From assembly GCA_016190245.1 (NCBI GenBank), contig JACPQY010000030.1:1-36884 (forward strand): a stretch of 36,884 bases of DNA. Direction: 5' to 3'. The notes beneath the pieces are model-generated. The model ran no database searches. It saw only the letters and a list, made by a program, of their open reading frames with translations, and had not been told where the DNA came from. A program made the position numbers and the translations under genes. Shown one piece after another: positions 16,250 through 25,057 of this stretch. Origin of the DNA: Nitrospirota bacterium (GTDB lineage: Bacteria > JACPQY01). Numbering within the stretch: position 1 is the stretch's first letter; each line of letters opens with the position of its first letter.

Positions 16250-18835
16250 ATGACCCCACCCGAGTCACGGATCAAGCCCCCCCATTTCGCCGACGCCTTC
16301 GTGATAGTCGTGCTGGCTGGGCTTGCCCTGCTTCGCCTCGGCTTCTTCTCTTCATCTCCCGCCCTTTTCGATAGTCCCCTCTACCTTCACCATCTCAGCT
16401 TCGACGATCTCCGTTTTCACAACATGATGCCGGACGCGCCCCGCCGGTACTTCTTTGTGCTGCTCGTTCAACTGGTGCGCAAGGCGGCCGCCCCGCTTGT
16501 CGGCCTCTCCCCCGAGACCGCGATGGGCCTGCTGGCCGCGCTTGGCGGTTCCATCGCCCTTGCGTTCCTCTACCTCACCCTGCGGTCCCTACGCATCGAA
16601 CGGGGCACGGCCCTGCTTGCCACTCTTGTGGCGGGCCTTCTCCCGCGCGGCCTCGTTCTTGATCTGATGGGGAATCCACACCCGGTTTCCTACATGTTCT
16701 ACATGATCAGCCTCTGGGCCTGGGGGCTGGCCTGTTCCTTTGATCCACGGCCTGCCGGAGGCGGCAGCAGAGGCCGACCTTTGTTGAGTGTGGCAGGTGG
16801 GTCAGTTGTCGCCGGCATGGCCTTTGCATCGGCCTTCGCCGCCCACGTTTCCGTGGCACCCTGGGCGATGGCCCATGCGGGGGTGGCCCTTTTCCATGTC
16901 TCCGGCTCGGGAGCGCACCGGGGCCACGTGCGGGTTGTCACGGGAGTTCTTCTGCGTGCGGCCACGGCAATACTGGCCGCAGGAGCCATGCTTGCTTTGC
17001 TCGGGGCCGTGCAGATGGCCACCGCCTCTCCCCCAAGGTCTGTGGGAATAGGAGGGCTCGTCTCCGCCTACTTCACGACCACCGGGACAAGCCCACGGGT
17101 TCTCTTGGTCGCGGGCGCTGCCGAATCGGTCGTTGCTGGAGTTGTATCCTCCACCACCTGGCTTGTGGCGCTGCTCGGGCTGATGGGTATCCTCGCCTGT
17201 CTTCCGAACGTCCGCCTCTTTCTTGTTCTCCTTCTATGGCTTGTGCCTCTTGCCTACGCGCAGCTCAGCCCCCACGAGTTCAACTGGCAGGGCCGATTCA
17301 CGATTCCTGGTTTGTTCGTGCTCGCCCTCGGAGCGGCTCACCTTTCGAGGGCCCCGGCTGGCTTTCTCCCTCCGTTCGGGCGGTGGCTGTCTTTCCTATT
17401 GACGACACTGCTCCTTGCCGATCTTGTCTTCCCCACGGCGGGAATCATCCGCGCTTTGCGAGGAGATGCTCCGGCCATGCGGCTGCAGGCTCTCGCTCGG
17501 ACTCTTCCCGGGGCCGAAGTCCTGCTCTTCCCGGAGTATCTCCGAATGTTCTTTCAACCCCCGATGTTCGTGCAACCCGGAATCCACATGGAGGTGAGCC
17601 AGGATGGGCCAGCCAACACGGAACTGGTTCTCGATGCTATACAACAGGGCAAGCGGGTGTTCTCTGATTTCGGCAGTCTCAACTTTCCCGCGCGCGGTTA
17701 CGACGGGTGGTTCAGTCCCCGCCCTTTTCAGCGCGACCGGGCAACGACCACGCACCCTGCAACGGCGTCCCTCTGGAGGAACCATGTGGTCGAACCGGTT
17801 CGTGTGGATGATCCCAGGCTGGGTCTCGTCTACTACGAGATCAAGGCGGCCGACCCGGAGCACCGCCGGCCGATCGGCTTTGCATCCGGCTTCTCCAGCG
17901 GGGTGCAAGGTTCGGTGGTTGTCCGCGTTTCGTTTCTGGACGCGGGTGGCATCGCGGTCCGCGGGGCCGTCGTTTGCCTGGAGATTCTGGAGCCGGGATT
18001 CCGGTTCTCACCCCTTGATTTTTCGCGCCTGGATCCTGCGGTTCATCTGATCTACCGCCTCCGAGACACATTCGACGCCTACGGTTGCGCTCGAACGGAC
18101 AAGCGAGGCATCGCCACACTCCTCGTCCCGGACGGTGTGGTGGGGAGGATCCGGCCGCTGGTCTACTGTGACCTGATGAGTCGGCGTGAGGAGACCTCCT
18201 ATCCGTTTTTGCCTCAGGGAGGCCTGCGTTTGAGGGAAATCGCGGCGAACACCGTCGACCCGAGCGAGTCTCTCAACCTGCCCGGCGTCAGCGTTGTTGC
18301 CTTCGGACCTGATCTGGGCGAGTCTTCCATTCGGTCTCCGCGGCTTCTCGGGCGTTTCGTACCGGAGCTGCCGCTCGATACCTACACGATGGAAGCCGAG
18401 ATCTCATCGTTTCATCAGGGCCGGGTGGTCCGTGACCCGAGTGCGTCGAGTGGGCAGGCCCTCCAACTTTCAAGGGCGCTGTCTGATCAGGGGCCGGTCT
18501 GGGGGCCCTATGTGGATCTTCCCCCGGGGAGTTATACAGCCCATTTCAGATTGCGCTATGAACCGATGATACTAGGGGTGGGGTACCGCTCCGGCGCACC
18601 CATTACGACTCTGAATGTGGCCGATGTCGCCGGTTTGGTGGATATTTCGTCTGAGGTCTGGCCTCGGTCACGGCGCGAATCAACAGAGTACCTAGAATTG
18701 CCCATCGCTTTCGAGGCGAGAGCGCCCGGCGTGTTTGAATTCCGCCTGCTGGGCCGAAACGCGCGTGCGGTCATCTACTTGGACACCATTCGAGTGGAGC
18801 CTGTGGGAGAAACCGCGGTTCGTGGCGGACCGTGA
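16250..18835 (+). CDS. Large membrane protein with Ig-like and carbohydrate-binding-like C-terminal domains
   Basis: This is an 861-residue protein of unrecognised family. Residues about 1-405 form a polytopic membrane region with around ten helices and an early acidic loop (FDSPLYLHHLSFDDLRFHN), the general plan of GT-C glycosyltransferases or related lipid-sugar enzymes. Residues about 410-530 are soluble. Residues about 555-650 look Ig-like (VVVRVSFLDAGGIAVRGAV...RTDKRGIATLLVPDG). The last 150 residues resemble a CBM6/35-type sandwich (TMEAEISSFHQGRVV, DPSASSGQALQL, YVDLPPGSYTAHFRLRY, IYLDTIRVEP). A role in making or reading a surface glycan is an inference from architecture. The start has only a weak ribosome site. 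Confidence 0.6.
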   Translation: MTPPESRIKPPHFADAFVIVVLAGLALLRLGFFSSSPALFDSPLYLHHLSFDDLRFHNMMPDAPRRYFFVLLVQLVRKAAAPLVGLSPETAMGLLAALGGSIALAFLYLTLRSLRIERGTALLATLVAGLLPRGLVLDLMGNPHPVSYMFYMISLWAWGLACSFDPRPAGGGSRGRPLLSVAGGSVVAGMAFASAFAAHVSVAPWAMAHAGVALFHVSGSGAHRGHVRVVTGVLLRAATAILAAGAMLALLGAVQMATASPPRSVGIGGLVSAYFTTTGTSPRVLLVAGAAESVVAGVVSSTTWLVALLGLMGILACLPNVRLFLVLLLWLVPLAYAQLSPHEFNWQGRFTIPGLFVLALGAAHLSRAPAGFLPPFGRWLSFLLTTLLLADLVFPTAGIIRALRGDAPAMRLQALARTLPGAEVLLFPEYLRMFFQPPMFVQPGIHMEVSQDGPANTELVLDAIQQGKRVFSDFGSLNFPARGYDGWFSPRPFQRDRATTTHPATASLWRNHVVEPVRVDDPRLGLVYYEIKAADPEHRRPIGFASGFSSGVQGSVVVRVSFLDAGGIAVRGAVVCLEILEPGFRFSPLDFSRLDPAVHLIYRLRDTFDAYGCARTDKRGIATLLVPDGVVGRIRPLVYCDLMSRREETSYPFLPQGGLRLREIAANTVDPSESLNLPGVSVVAFGPDLGESSIRSPRLLGRFVPELPLDTYTMEAEISSFHQGRVVRDPSASSGQALQLSRALSDQGPVWGPYVDLPPGSYTAHFRLRYEPMILGVGYRSGAPITTLNVADVAGLVDISSEVWPRSRRESTEYLELPIAFEARAPGVFEFRLLGRNARAVIYLDTIRVEPVGETAVRGGP

Positions 18836-18836
18836 A

Positions 18837-18998
18837 GCCAGGAGCGTGTTGGGATAGCTGCACGCTCATGGTTCGATCCGCCGCGGCGGACTCACCATGA
18901 GCGGAATGTTCAATCGTGGCAAAACAGGCCGCTCGCCCTGTCCGCCATGGGCGGATTGTCGAAGGGCGAAACACGACCTATCCCAACACGCTCCTGGC
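18837..18998. mobile_element. MITE-like element with perfect 21-bp terminal inverted repeats
   Basis: The left arm 18837-18857 (starting GCCAGGAGCGTGTTGGG) and the right arm 18978-18998 are perfect reverse complements over 21 bases. Inside are two further hairpins. Arms CGCTCATGGT (18863-18872) and ACCATGAGCG (18894-18903) enclose the palindrome TCCGCCGCGGCGGA (18877-18890). Arms TCGCCCT (18933-18939) and AGGGCGA (18963-18969) enclose TCCGCC-ATG-GGCGGA. There is no ORF of note. It begins two bases after a stop codon between convergent genes. It may be a non-autonomous mobile element, a large bidirectional terminator, or a palindrome of the REP/BIME kind. Confidence 0.6.
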
Positions 18999-19123
18999 CC
19001 ATGGGTCCCGCTCATCTCGGAGTCGCAGGGGTTTGGTGGGGGTGGGGTGTGCGTCGTAGGCGATGTTCGTGCATTCGCCTCACGCCGGGTGCGTCTTGCC
19101 TGGGTCGTGGGTGCAGATGGACG

Positions 19124-19459
19124 TCACGCGCTGAAGGACGAGCCGCAGCCGCAGGTGCTCTTGGCGTTAGGGTTGGTGATGCTGAAGCCGCCGTCAACGA
19201 AGCCGTCCTTGAAGTCGAGCTTCAGCCCCCTCAGATAGGGCTGGCTGAAGGGATCTATCGCCACGCGGACTCCGTGCGCCTCGACCACCGTATCGTCGGG
19301 GCGCGAGCCGTCCTCGATCGCCATTCCATACGAGAAGCCTGAACAGCCCCCCGTTGTGACCTTGAGACGAAGGACCGGGTCTTTGAGCCCGCCCTCGGCG
19401 GATGCCATTCGTCGCACTTCTTCGGCGGCTTTTTCGCTGAGGTAAACGATCGGTTCCAT
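19124..19459 (-). CDS. A-type Fe-S cluster carrier (IscA/ErpA/HesB family)
   Basis: This is a 111-residue protein. The second of two adjacent ATGs (19459) is preferred because AGGAGG is then six bases away. The three cluster cysteines are in place: Cys39 in TTGGCSGFSY, and Cys103 and Cys105 in the C-terminal STCGCGSSF. The family accepts Fe-S clusters from a scaffold and passes them to apo-enzymes. The gene ends a three-gene run with a Rid protein and a multihaem cytochrome, a combination I do not recognise as a standard operon. The subfamily (ErpA or IscA) is not resolved. Confidence 0.93.
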   Translation of the reverse strand: MEPIVYLSEKAAEEVRRMASAEGGLKDPVLRLKVTTGGCSGFSYGMAIEDGSRPDDTVVEAHGVRVAIDPFSQPYLRGLKLDFKDGFVDGGFSITNPNAKSTCGCGSSFSA

Positions 19460-19480
19460 CATGGACCTCCTGGGCCTACA

Positions 19481-19978
19481 TTACCGCCTTTTCGGGCGCG
19501 TTTCAAGACGGGTTCCAGCTTTCCGTGACCGTCGCGAGGGGCGGGTTGTCCGCCGGCAGATGGCGATCGCCTCGATCTCGACGAGGAGGTCGTCCCGGCA
19601 GAGGCGGGCCTCGACGCACGTGCTGGCGGGGTAGGGACGGATCGCCTCGCCGTCCAGGAACGCGCGGCGATAGCGGTTGAACTCGTGGTATCGGTCCATG
19701 CTGCGAAGGTAGATCCGGGTGTGGGCGACATCGCGCCAGGTTGCCCCCTCGGATTCGAGCAGGGCCTTGATGTTCGCGAAGGTGCGGTGCGTCTGTTTTC
19801 CGAGATCTCCCGCATGCACCGTCTCGCCTGCCTCGTTCACGCTCGCGGTGCCGGAGATGAAGATGAACGTGGCCCCCGCGATGTCCACCCGCATCCCCCG
19901 CGAGAACGGGACGGGCTTCGGGTAGTCGTACGCTTCACATAGAACGCGCGGGGCGTGGAGAGGTCTCCCGCTTTTCAT
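19481..19978 (-). CDS. Rid-family (YjgF/YER057c/UK114) protein
   Basis: This is a 165-residue protein whose ATG overlaps the cytochrome stop (ATGA). Family blocks are FIFISGTASVNEAGETVHAGDLGKQT, ALLESEGATWRDVAHTRIYLRSM and YPASTCVEARLCRDDLLVEIEAIAI. In RidA a conserved arginine (Arg105 in Salmonella) lies in the P-A-R-S-C-V-E segment and is needed for enamine/imine deamination. Here Ser119 stands in its place, which puts the protein among Rid proteins without that activity, whose functions are less clear. There are about 30 residues of basic tail beyond the core. The downstream Fe-S carrier follows after 21 bases. Confidence 0.88.
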   Translation of the reverse strand: MKSGRPLHAPRVLCEAYDYPKPVPFSRGMRVDIAGATFIFISGTASVNEAGETVHAGDLGKQTHRTFANIKALLESEGATWRDVAHTRIYLRSMDRYHEFNRYRRAFLDGEAIRPYPASTCVEARLCRDDLLVEIEAIAICRRTTRPSRRSRKAGTRLETRPKRR

Positions 19979-21828
19979 CTCGCTTCCTCCGCGCGCACCT
20001 CGAAGCGATGCGCGGCAGACGCAACCTCGCTCACCGGGGCATGGAAGTTTCCGTCGCCGTAGGCCCAGTCGGTGAAGTCAGGATTGAGCTTCCGGTAGCT
20101 CCAGCGGGCTTCGACCTGGATGAAGGGGCCGGGATCGGCGGGCACCGGGATTTCGAACGCATCTTCCACGGTTTGGCCCTGCGCGATGGCCCGCTCCGTC
20201 ACCTTCTTTGCGGTCACCCAGACGCGGTTGCGCTCGATCCGCTGCCCCTCTGCATCGAGCATGTAGCCCCCGAGGCGGTGAGTGCCCTCTGCGAGCCGAC
20301 CCGTGGCGTCAGGGATGCCGCGTTCGAAGAAGCGTGCCCCATTCGTCGTTGTTGCCGTGATCTGGAGCCACGCTTCAACCAAGTCCAACGGGGCGGAGGG
20401 GAAATTGTGGCCGATCCCCACATTGGACGTCATCACTTTCAGCGCGAACGTCGAACCCGGTTCCGGAGGGGCGGACGCATCGAACGTCATCACGAGCCAG
20501 AAGGCCCTGCGCGGTTTGGCCTGCGCGGCGTCCCGCAGTTCCCAGAAGGAATCCCGGAAGCCCGTCAGGAGATCGCCTCGGAGCCAGTCTTGCAACAGCC
20601 TCACCGTTTTCTCGGCGCCGAGGGACTGGGGCAGGGCGGTATTGGAGCCGGGGAAGAGGTGGTTCATCCGGCTTCCCGACGCGCCGAGCAAGTGCCTCGG
20701 CTGCATGTGGCAGTCGCGGCAGGTAGGCTCCACGAACTGGCCCTGCCGCGCGGGCGGTCGGATCTGGAGGTGGTGGCACGCGAGGCAGAATTCATTGGTC
20801 TTGTAGAGCGGGCGCGAGAAGACACGCGCGTGGCCGCGCGGATTGAGGCGGACGAGGCGCCGGGCCTCCTCGCTTGGCTCCGATTCGCCATCCGCGAACA
20901 GGTGGAGGTGGTTCACGTTCGGATCGAGGAGGTAGGCCGAACGAGCGGGGTCCGGACCGATCGTGACGTCGGTGATGCTGTGGCAGAATGCGCAGGAGTA
21001 GGTTTCCCCTTCGGCCAACTCGCTGTGCCCGCGGCCGCGAAGCACGCCCACGGGGAAGTGGCAGGCGCCGCATATTCGATCGTGCCCCGGGCCGGTCTCG
21101 GCTTCGAGCAGATCGAGGTTCTTCTGGAAATACGGTGAGCGGGGCGAAAGGAAGTGGCCGGACTGCCGGAAGTCCTCGAGGAGTTCGGCGTGACATCCTG
21201 ACGCCCCACATGCGCGAGAGCCGCCGACCAGCCCGGCGACCTGCGAGGGCCAAGGCGTCCGCCAGTTTTCCTCGAAGTTCTTCAGAAGGGGGGAGAGTTT
21301 CATCTCGACAGCCAGGGAAGTCGGGCCGGTTCGACCAGCGGCGGTGAGGATCGCTGGAGGTGCGAGGCATACTGCGGCCCAGGCGGCGAGCGGCACGATG
21401 GAGGAGAGTCCATGGCGGGCACGGCGGATCCACGCGACTCCGAACGCCGCGAGCGTCGCGTAGCACCCGATCCCAAGCCATGCGTGCGCGAGGAACCAGG
21501 GTGTGGCGCGGTTCGCCGGGTGCCCGAGGACGCCGAGGATTCCCGAGAAGAGGGCGAGGGCGACGAGGGCGGCGCTCGGGTAGGCCAGATGGGACGGCGT
21601 CCTGCGCCCACGAACAATCCACCACAGCGCGCCGATCACGGCCGCACCTCCCAGAAGCGGATGCAGCCGGATGTTGAGACGATACAGAGGAGTCCATGAA
21701 GTGGAGAGTGATTCGTAGAAGCCGGTGATGCACGCTGCCAGGGCGAGGCCAACGAAGATCCTCGTGAGAAACAACTTGGCGGGGCCGCCTTCCGGGGCTG
21801 ATGCAGGTGCGGCGATCGGCTCCGTCAT
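19975..21828 (-). CDS. Membrane-anchored five-haem cytochrome c
   Basis: This is a 617-residue protein. The N-terminal 165 residues hold about five hydrophobic helices (for example 22-36, 58-72, 86-102, 115-133, 145-163). The exported part carries haem motifs C253-GAC-H, C279-AFC-H, C348-LAC-H and C370-RDC-H, plus an atypical C207-GASGC-H with four residues between the cysteines. The final 200 residues form a beta-rich domain (TFALKVMTSNVGIGHNFPSAPLDLVEAW) of the type found after haem domains in cytochrome c-554-like proteins. An electron-transfer role at the outer face of the inner membrane is inferred; donor and acceptor are unknown. It leads a run with the Rid and A-type carrier genes. Confidence 0.87.
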   Translation of the reverse strand: MTEPIAAPASAPEGGPAKLFLTRIFVGLALAACITGFYESLSTSWTPLYRLNIRLHPLLGGAAVIGALWWIVRGRRTPSHLAYPSAALVALALFSGILGVLGHPANRATPWFLAHAWLGIGCYATLAAFGVAWIRRARHGLSSIVPLAAWAAVCLAPPAILTAAGRTGPTSLAVEMKLSPLLKNFEENWRTPWPSQVAGLVGGSRACGASGCHAELLEDFRQSGHFLSPRSPYFQKNLDLLEAETGPGHDRICGACHFPVGVLRGRGHSELAEGETYSCAFCHSITDVTIGPDPARSAYLLDPNVNHLHLFADGESEPSEEARRLVRLNPRGHARVFSRPLYKTNEFCLACHHLQIRPPARQGQFVEPTCRDCHMQPRHLLGASGSRMNHLFPGSNTALPQSLGAEKTVRLLQDWLRGDLLTGFRDSFWELRDAAQAKPRRAFWLVMTFDASAPPEPGSTFALKVMTSNVGIGHNFPSAPLDLVEAWLQITATTTNGARFFERGIPDATGRLAEGTHRLGGYMLDAEGQRIERNRVWVTAKKVTERAIAQGQTVEDAFEIPVPADPGPFIQVEARWSYRKLNPDFTDWAYGDGNFHAPVSEVASAAHRFEVRAEEAR

Positions 21829-21938
21829 TGGGGGTCAGCGGGGTACACAAAAGGCCCCCAATCCAGCGACCCGCGGAGGATGCAAAGTCTCCTCTCCCCC
21901 GCGACGTCCGCGGTGGGCGTGTGTCGGTTCAGATGCGG

Positions 21939-24900
21939 CTATCGTACCACAGGCAGGGGACGCTTGTCCGAGGCGGGGCGCGTGCCTGCGGAGGTTGCCG
22001 ACAGAACCTCTCCCCAGTTCACGGCGACTTCCACTTCCCCCAGTCTCTCGCGCTGAATACGGACCCGGCCCTCGCGCGCGCCGAGCAGAAACAGGTCCCG
22101 CGTGCCCGCCACATCGTCCTTGCAGTAGCTCACCACCTCATCGCGACGGCCTTCTTTCCACCATGCCACCGCTTGGAGGCCGTCCGCGCTTTTGCCGTGG
22201 CCGAGGTTGACGCGAAGGAGGTGGTCGAGGCTCACGCGGTGGCCGAGCCGTCCCTTGAGGTCCTCCAGCATGTCGAAGCTGTGGATCGCGTCGCGGAGGT
22301 CGAGGCCCGTGTAGGCGCCGAGCACGCGGTAGTCGAAGCCGTGGTTATTGAACCCGATCACAAGATCGGCTGCTTTCAGTGCCGCCAGGAGATCTTCAAC
22401 GTGGCGTTCATCGTACACGCCAAACTCACCGGTCGAGCTGTCCCACGTGATCCCGATGGAGAGACGCATGAGCTGGGCGTTGTCCCATCCACCCACCTCT
22501 TCGGCCGTGCGCTGGGTTTCGAGGTCGAAGTAGAGAATGCGCGGTGCAGCGGGCCTGGCCGCTGCGGCGGGTTCGGGTGCGAAGCGGGGTTCGGGCGTCT
22601 CTGCTCGCGCCGCGACGGGGATGGGGTCGGTGTTGGTGAGCATCCGCAGAATCCGGATGGAGGCGGCCTTGTCGAGCGGGTAGTTGCCGGCGCCGCACCG
22701 CCCCGAATGAATACAGGCCGGGCAGCCGTCATCGCAGGGACAATCCGCCACGAGTTGAAGCGTCGCGGCGAGGGCCTCGTCCATTACGTCGTAGGCCTTC
22801 TCGGCCAGGCCGATGCCGCCGGGGACGTTGTCGTACACGAAGATGGCGCCCTTGCCGATCTCCGGATGCTCGGGCAAGCAGATGCCCCCCAGATCGAACG
22901 GTTCGCAGAGGATGTAGAGAGGAAAGACCGCCTTGAGCGCGTGCTCGATGCCGTGCAGACCGCCCATGTAGTGCAGGCCCGCCTCGCGCGCGGCCTCGCG
23001 GATGGCGGGTTCCACCTCGATCCAGGTGCCCATCGTCTCCATGATGTCGGGTGGGAGGTCGAGTTCGTGCGTGCTCAGGAGCGAGCGATTGGCCGTGCGT
23101 CGCTTCTCGTAGGCGATGATCCGCGTGGTCACGCGCAAACGCCCCGCGCGCAGGACGCAGTTGCCGCTCGGGCGGGCGCGATCGCGGCTGAGGATGCCGG
23201 TATCTTTCTCGGCGCGGGCCATCGTGTAGTAGGGGACGTCCGCCTCGCGCACTTCGATGCGGTGGTTCTCGAGGTCGAGACGCGTGACTTCGTACGTTGC
23301 CCCCCTGTGGAGATAGATCGCGCCCGGATGGGCCTCGGCCTTCGCGCGGATCGCGCCCATCGTGCCGATGACCTCGTGGCGGTCTGTCTCCGAGATCGTG
23401 TAGGTCTCCCCGATCGAGCGCAGGCCCACGCCGCGGTGGGGCAGGCGGCGATTGGAAACCCACAGGCCGGTCTGGACCTGTCGCAGGAGCTCGCCTCGCT
23501 CTTGGAGACGATCCAGCGCGCCCCTGAACGCCGGGCCGGAGAGGAAGGGATCGTTGGCGGCGAGAGGGAGTTCCGCCGCCGCGCAGGCCACGTGACTCTC
23601 GGCGATGTAAGGGTTGGCGGGATCCACGTGCGCCCGCTCGAAGGCCATCGTGAAGAGGCGGTCCGGGTGGTTCACGAAGAACTGGTCCAGTGCGTCCTGT
23701 CCGCTCACGAGCGCGATGACCGCTTCCCGGTCGGTGCGGCCCACGCGGCCGCCGCGCTGAAAGGTGGCCGTGAGCGTGCCGGGATAGCCGACGAGGATGC
23801 AGCAGTCGAGTCCGCCGATGTCGATCCCCATCTCGAGCGCGCTCGTGGAGACGACCCCGTCGAGCGATCCTTCGGCCAGCCCCTGCTCGATCTCGCGCCG
23901 CTCCTCGGGCAGGAACCCCGCCCTGTAGGCGCTGATCCGGTTGCGAAGGGCCGGCCGGTCCCGCGCGGCCCATTGGTAGATCAGCTCGGTGAGCTTGCGC
24001 GCGGGGGTGAAGACGATCGTCTTGAGACCCAGCTCGATCGAGGCGATCAGGAGATCCACGGAGACCGTGAGGTAGCTGGAGATCGGATCGAGGACGAGGA
24101 AGTGCCGACGGGGAGCGGGGGAAGTTGCGCGGTCAATCATCTCGAAAGGGACGCCCGTGAGCGCCTCGGCGAGTTCGGAAGGGTTGTGGATCGTGGCGGA
24201 CGTGGCCACGAATCGGGGGTCGGACCCGTAGTGATGGGCGACGCGCCGCAGGCGGCGGAAGAGTTGGAGCGCGTGGCTCCCGAAGATCCCCCGGTAGGCG
24301 TGGAGTTCGTCCACTACCACGAGCTTCAGGCGGCGGAAGAACTCGACCCAGCGGTCGTGGAAGGGCAGGAGGCCCACGTGGAGCATGTCCGGGTTGGAGA
24401 TGAGGATGTGGGGAGGGGACTTGCGCAGCTTTCGCCGCTCGGCGTCCGGCGTGTCGCCGTCGTAGATCGCCGCGCGTAGATCGCCGCCGCCGGTGAGGGC
24501 GGCGGTCAGTCGCGTCAGGGTGCGCAGTTGGTCCTGGGCGAGAGCCTTGAGGGGGAAGAGGTAGAGCGCCCGGGCTTCGGGGTCGCGGTGTGATATCTCG
24601 AGGGCGGCGAGGTTGTAGATAAGCGTCTTGCCGCTGCCCGTGGGCGTGGCCACCACCACGTTGCGGCCCTCGCGCGAAGCTGCCAGGGCGTCGGCCTGGT
24701 GTTCGTAGAGCCCCTCGATTCCGAGGTGACGTAGCGCGGTGGCGGTCTCGGGTGCGAGACGCTGACTCCCGGCGATCCGGCCGTCACGCGGGGGCAGTAT
24801 CTCGTGGTGGGCGAGGCGTGCGGAGACCCGGGGGCGCCGTCCTGCGAACAGGGAGAGAAACGCTCCGATCTCGAACCTGCGCGGATTCGACTCCCGTGGC

Positions 24901-24947
24901 GTGTCGCGTCGCGCATGGCCGTTGCCTTTCCCTGGCTCCCGTTCCAT
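21939..24947 (-). CDS. Fused MrfA-type DEAD/DEAH helicase and MrfB-type exonuclease
   Basis: This is a 1002-residue protein. The N-terminal helicase shows Walker A ATPTGSGKT (100-108), motif II VVDELHAY (211-218), SATIHNPSELA, SALEMGIDIGGLD and motif VI QRGGRVGRTDR. A DUF1998-type cysteine cluster follows (Cys736, 738, 742, 745, 751), as in Bacillus subtilis MrfA (YprA). After a Pro/Ala linker, residues about 804-960 form an RNase H-like 3'-5' exonuclease: YFDLET (Asp808, Glu810), IGFNNHGFDYRVL (Asp872) and SYCKDDVAGTRDL (Asp944/945), as in MrfB (YprB). In B. subtilis the two are separate proteins that act together in mitomycin C repair. The ATG at 24947 has no ribosome site and lies just after a TATCTT -10-like element. 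Confidence 0.92.
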   Translation of the reverse strand: MEREPGKGNGHARRDTPRESNPRRFEIGAFLSLFAGRRPRVSARLAHHEILPPRDGRIAGSQRLAPETATALRHLGIEGLYEHQADALAASREGRNVVVATPTGSGKTLIYNLAALEISHRDPEARALYLFPLKALAQDQLRTLTRLTAALTGGGDLRAAIYDGDTPDAERRKLRKSPPHILISNPDMLHVGLLPFHDRWVEFFRRLKLVVVDELHAYRGIFGSHALQLFRRLRRVAHHYGSDPRFVATSATIHNPSELAEALTGVPFEMIDRATSPAPRRHFLVLDPISSYLTVSVDLLIASIELGLKTIVFTPARKLTELIYQWAARDRPALRNRISAYRAGFLPEERREIEQGLAEGSLDGVVSTSALEMGIDIGGLDCCILVGYPGTLTATFQRGGRVGRTDREAVIALVSGQDALDQFFVNHPDRLFTMAFERAHVDPANPYIAESHVACAAAELPLAANDPFLSGPAFRGALDRLQERGELLRQVQTGLWVSNRRLPHRGVGLRSIGETYTISETDRHEVIGTMGAIRAKAEAHPGAIYLHRGATYEVTRLDLENHRIEVREADVPYYTMARAEKDTGILSRDRARPSGNCVLRAGRLRVTTRIIAYEKRRTANRSLLSTHELDLPPDIMETMGTWIEVEPAIREAAREAGLHYMGGLHGIEHALKAVFPLYILCEPFDLGGICLPEHPEIGKGAIFVYDNVPGGIGLAEKAYDVMDEALAATLQLVADCPCDDGCPACIHSGRCGAGNYPLDKAASIRILRMLTNTDPIPVAARAETPEPRFAPEPAAAARPAAPRILYFDLETQRTAEEVGGWDNAQLMRLSIGITWDSSTGEFGVYDERHVEDLLAALKAADLVIGFNNHGFDYRVLGAYTGLDLRDAIHSFDMLEDLKGRLGHRVSLDHLLRVNLGHGKSADGLQAVAWWKEGRRDEVVSYCKDDVAGTRDLFLLGAREGRVRIQRERLGEVEVAVNWGEVLSATSAGTRPASDKRPLPVVR

Positions 24948-25020
24948 GAACCAAGATACTCTGGCAAGGCCGTGGAGGTGTCAACCATGGTCTCGTGGGA
25001 GACTTGGAACGGGCAATCGG

Positions 25021-25049
25021 TTGACACGCCCGCCCGCGAGGCGTAGGAG
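25021..25049 (+). promoter_or_regulatory. Possible promoter for kdsB-pyrG
   Basis: TTGACA at 25021-25026, 17 bases, then TAGGAG at 25044-25049. The -35 is perfect and the -10 weak (three of six). The same TAGGAG can equally be read as the Shine-Dalgarno for the GTG at 25058; if it is the -10, the mRNA would be leaderless. Confidence 0.35.
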
Positions 25050-25057
25050 AGTTGGGC

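Noticed and set aside
18438-18467. DPSASSGQAL segment, which resembles the intragenic repeat peptides seen inserted in some genomes
   Set aside because: In its place the motif also fits the D-x2-ASGG-x-AL segment normal in CBM6/35-like domains, so an insertion need not be invoked.
21801-24479. 892-codon plus-strand open frame opposite the MrfA/MrfB fusion
   Set aside because: Composition is that of an antisense frame of a GC-rich gene; the minus strand carries all helicase and nuclease motifs.
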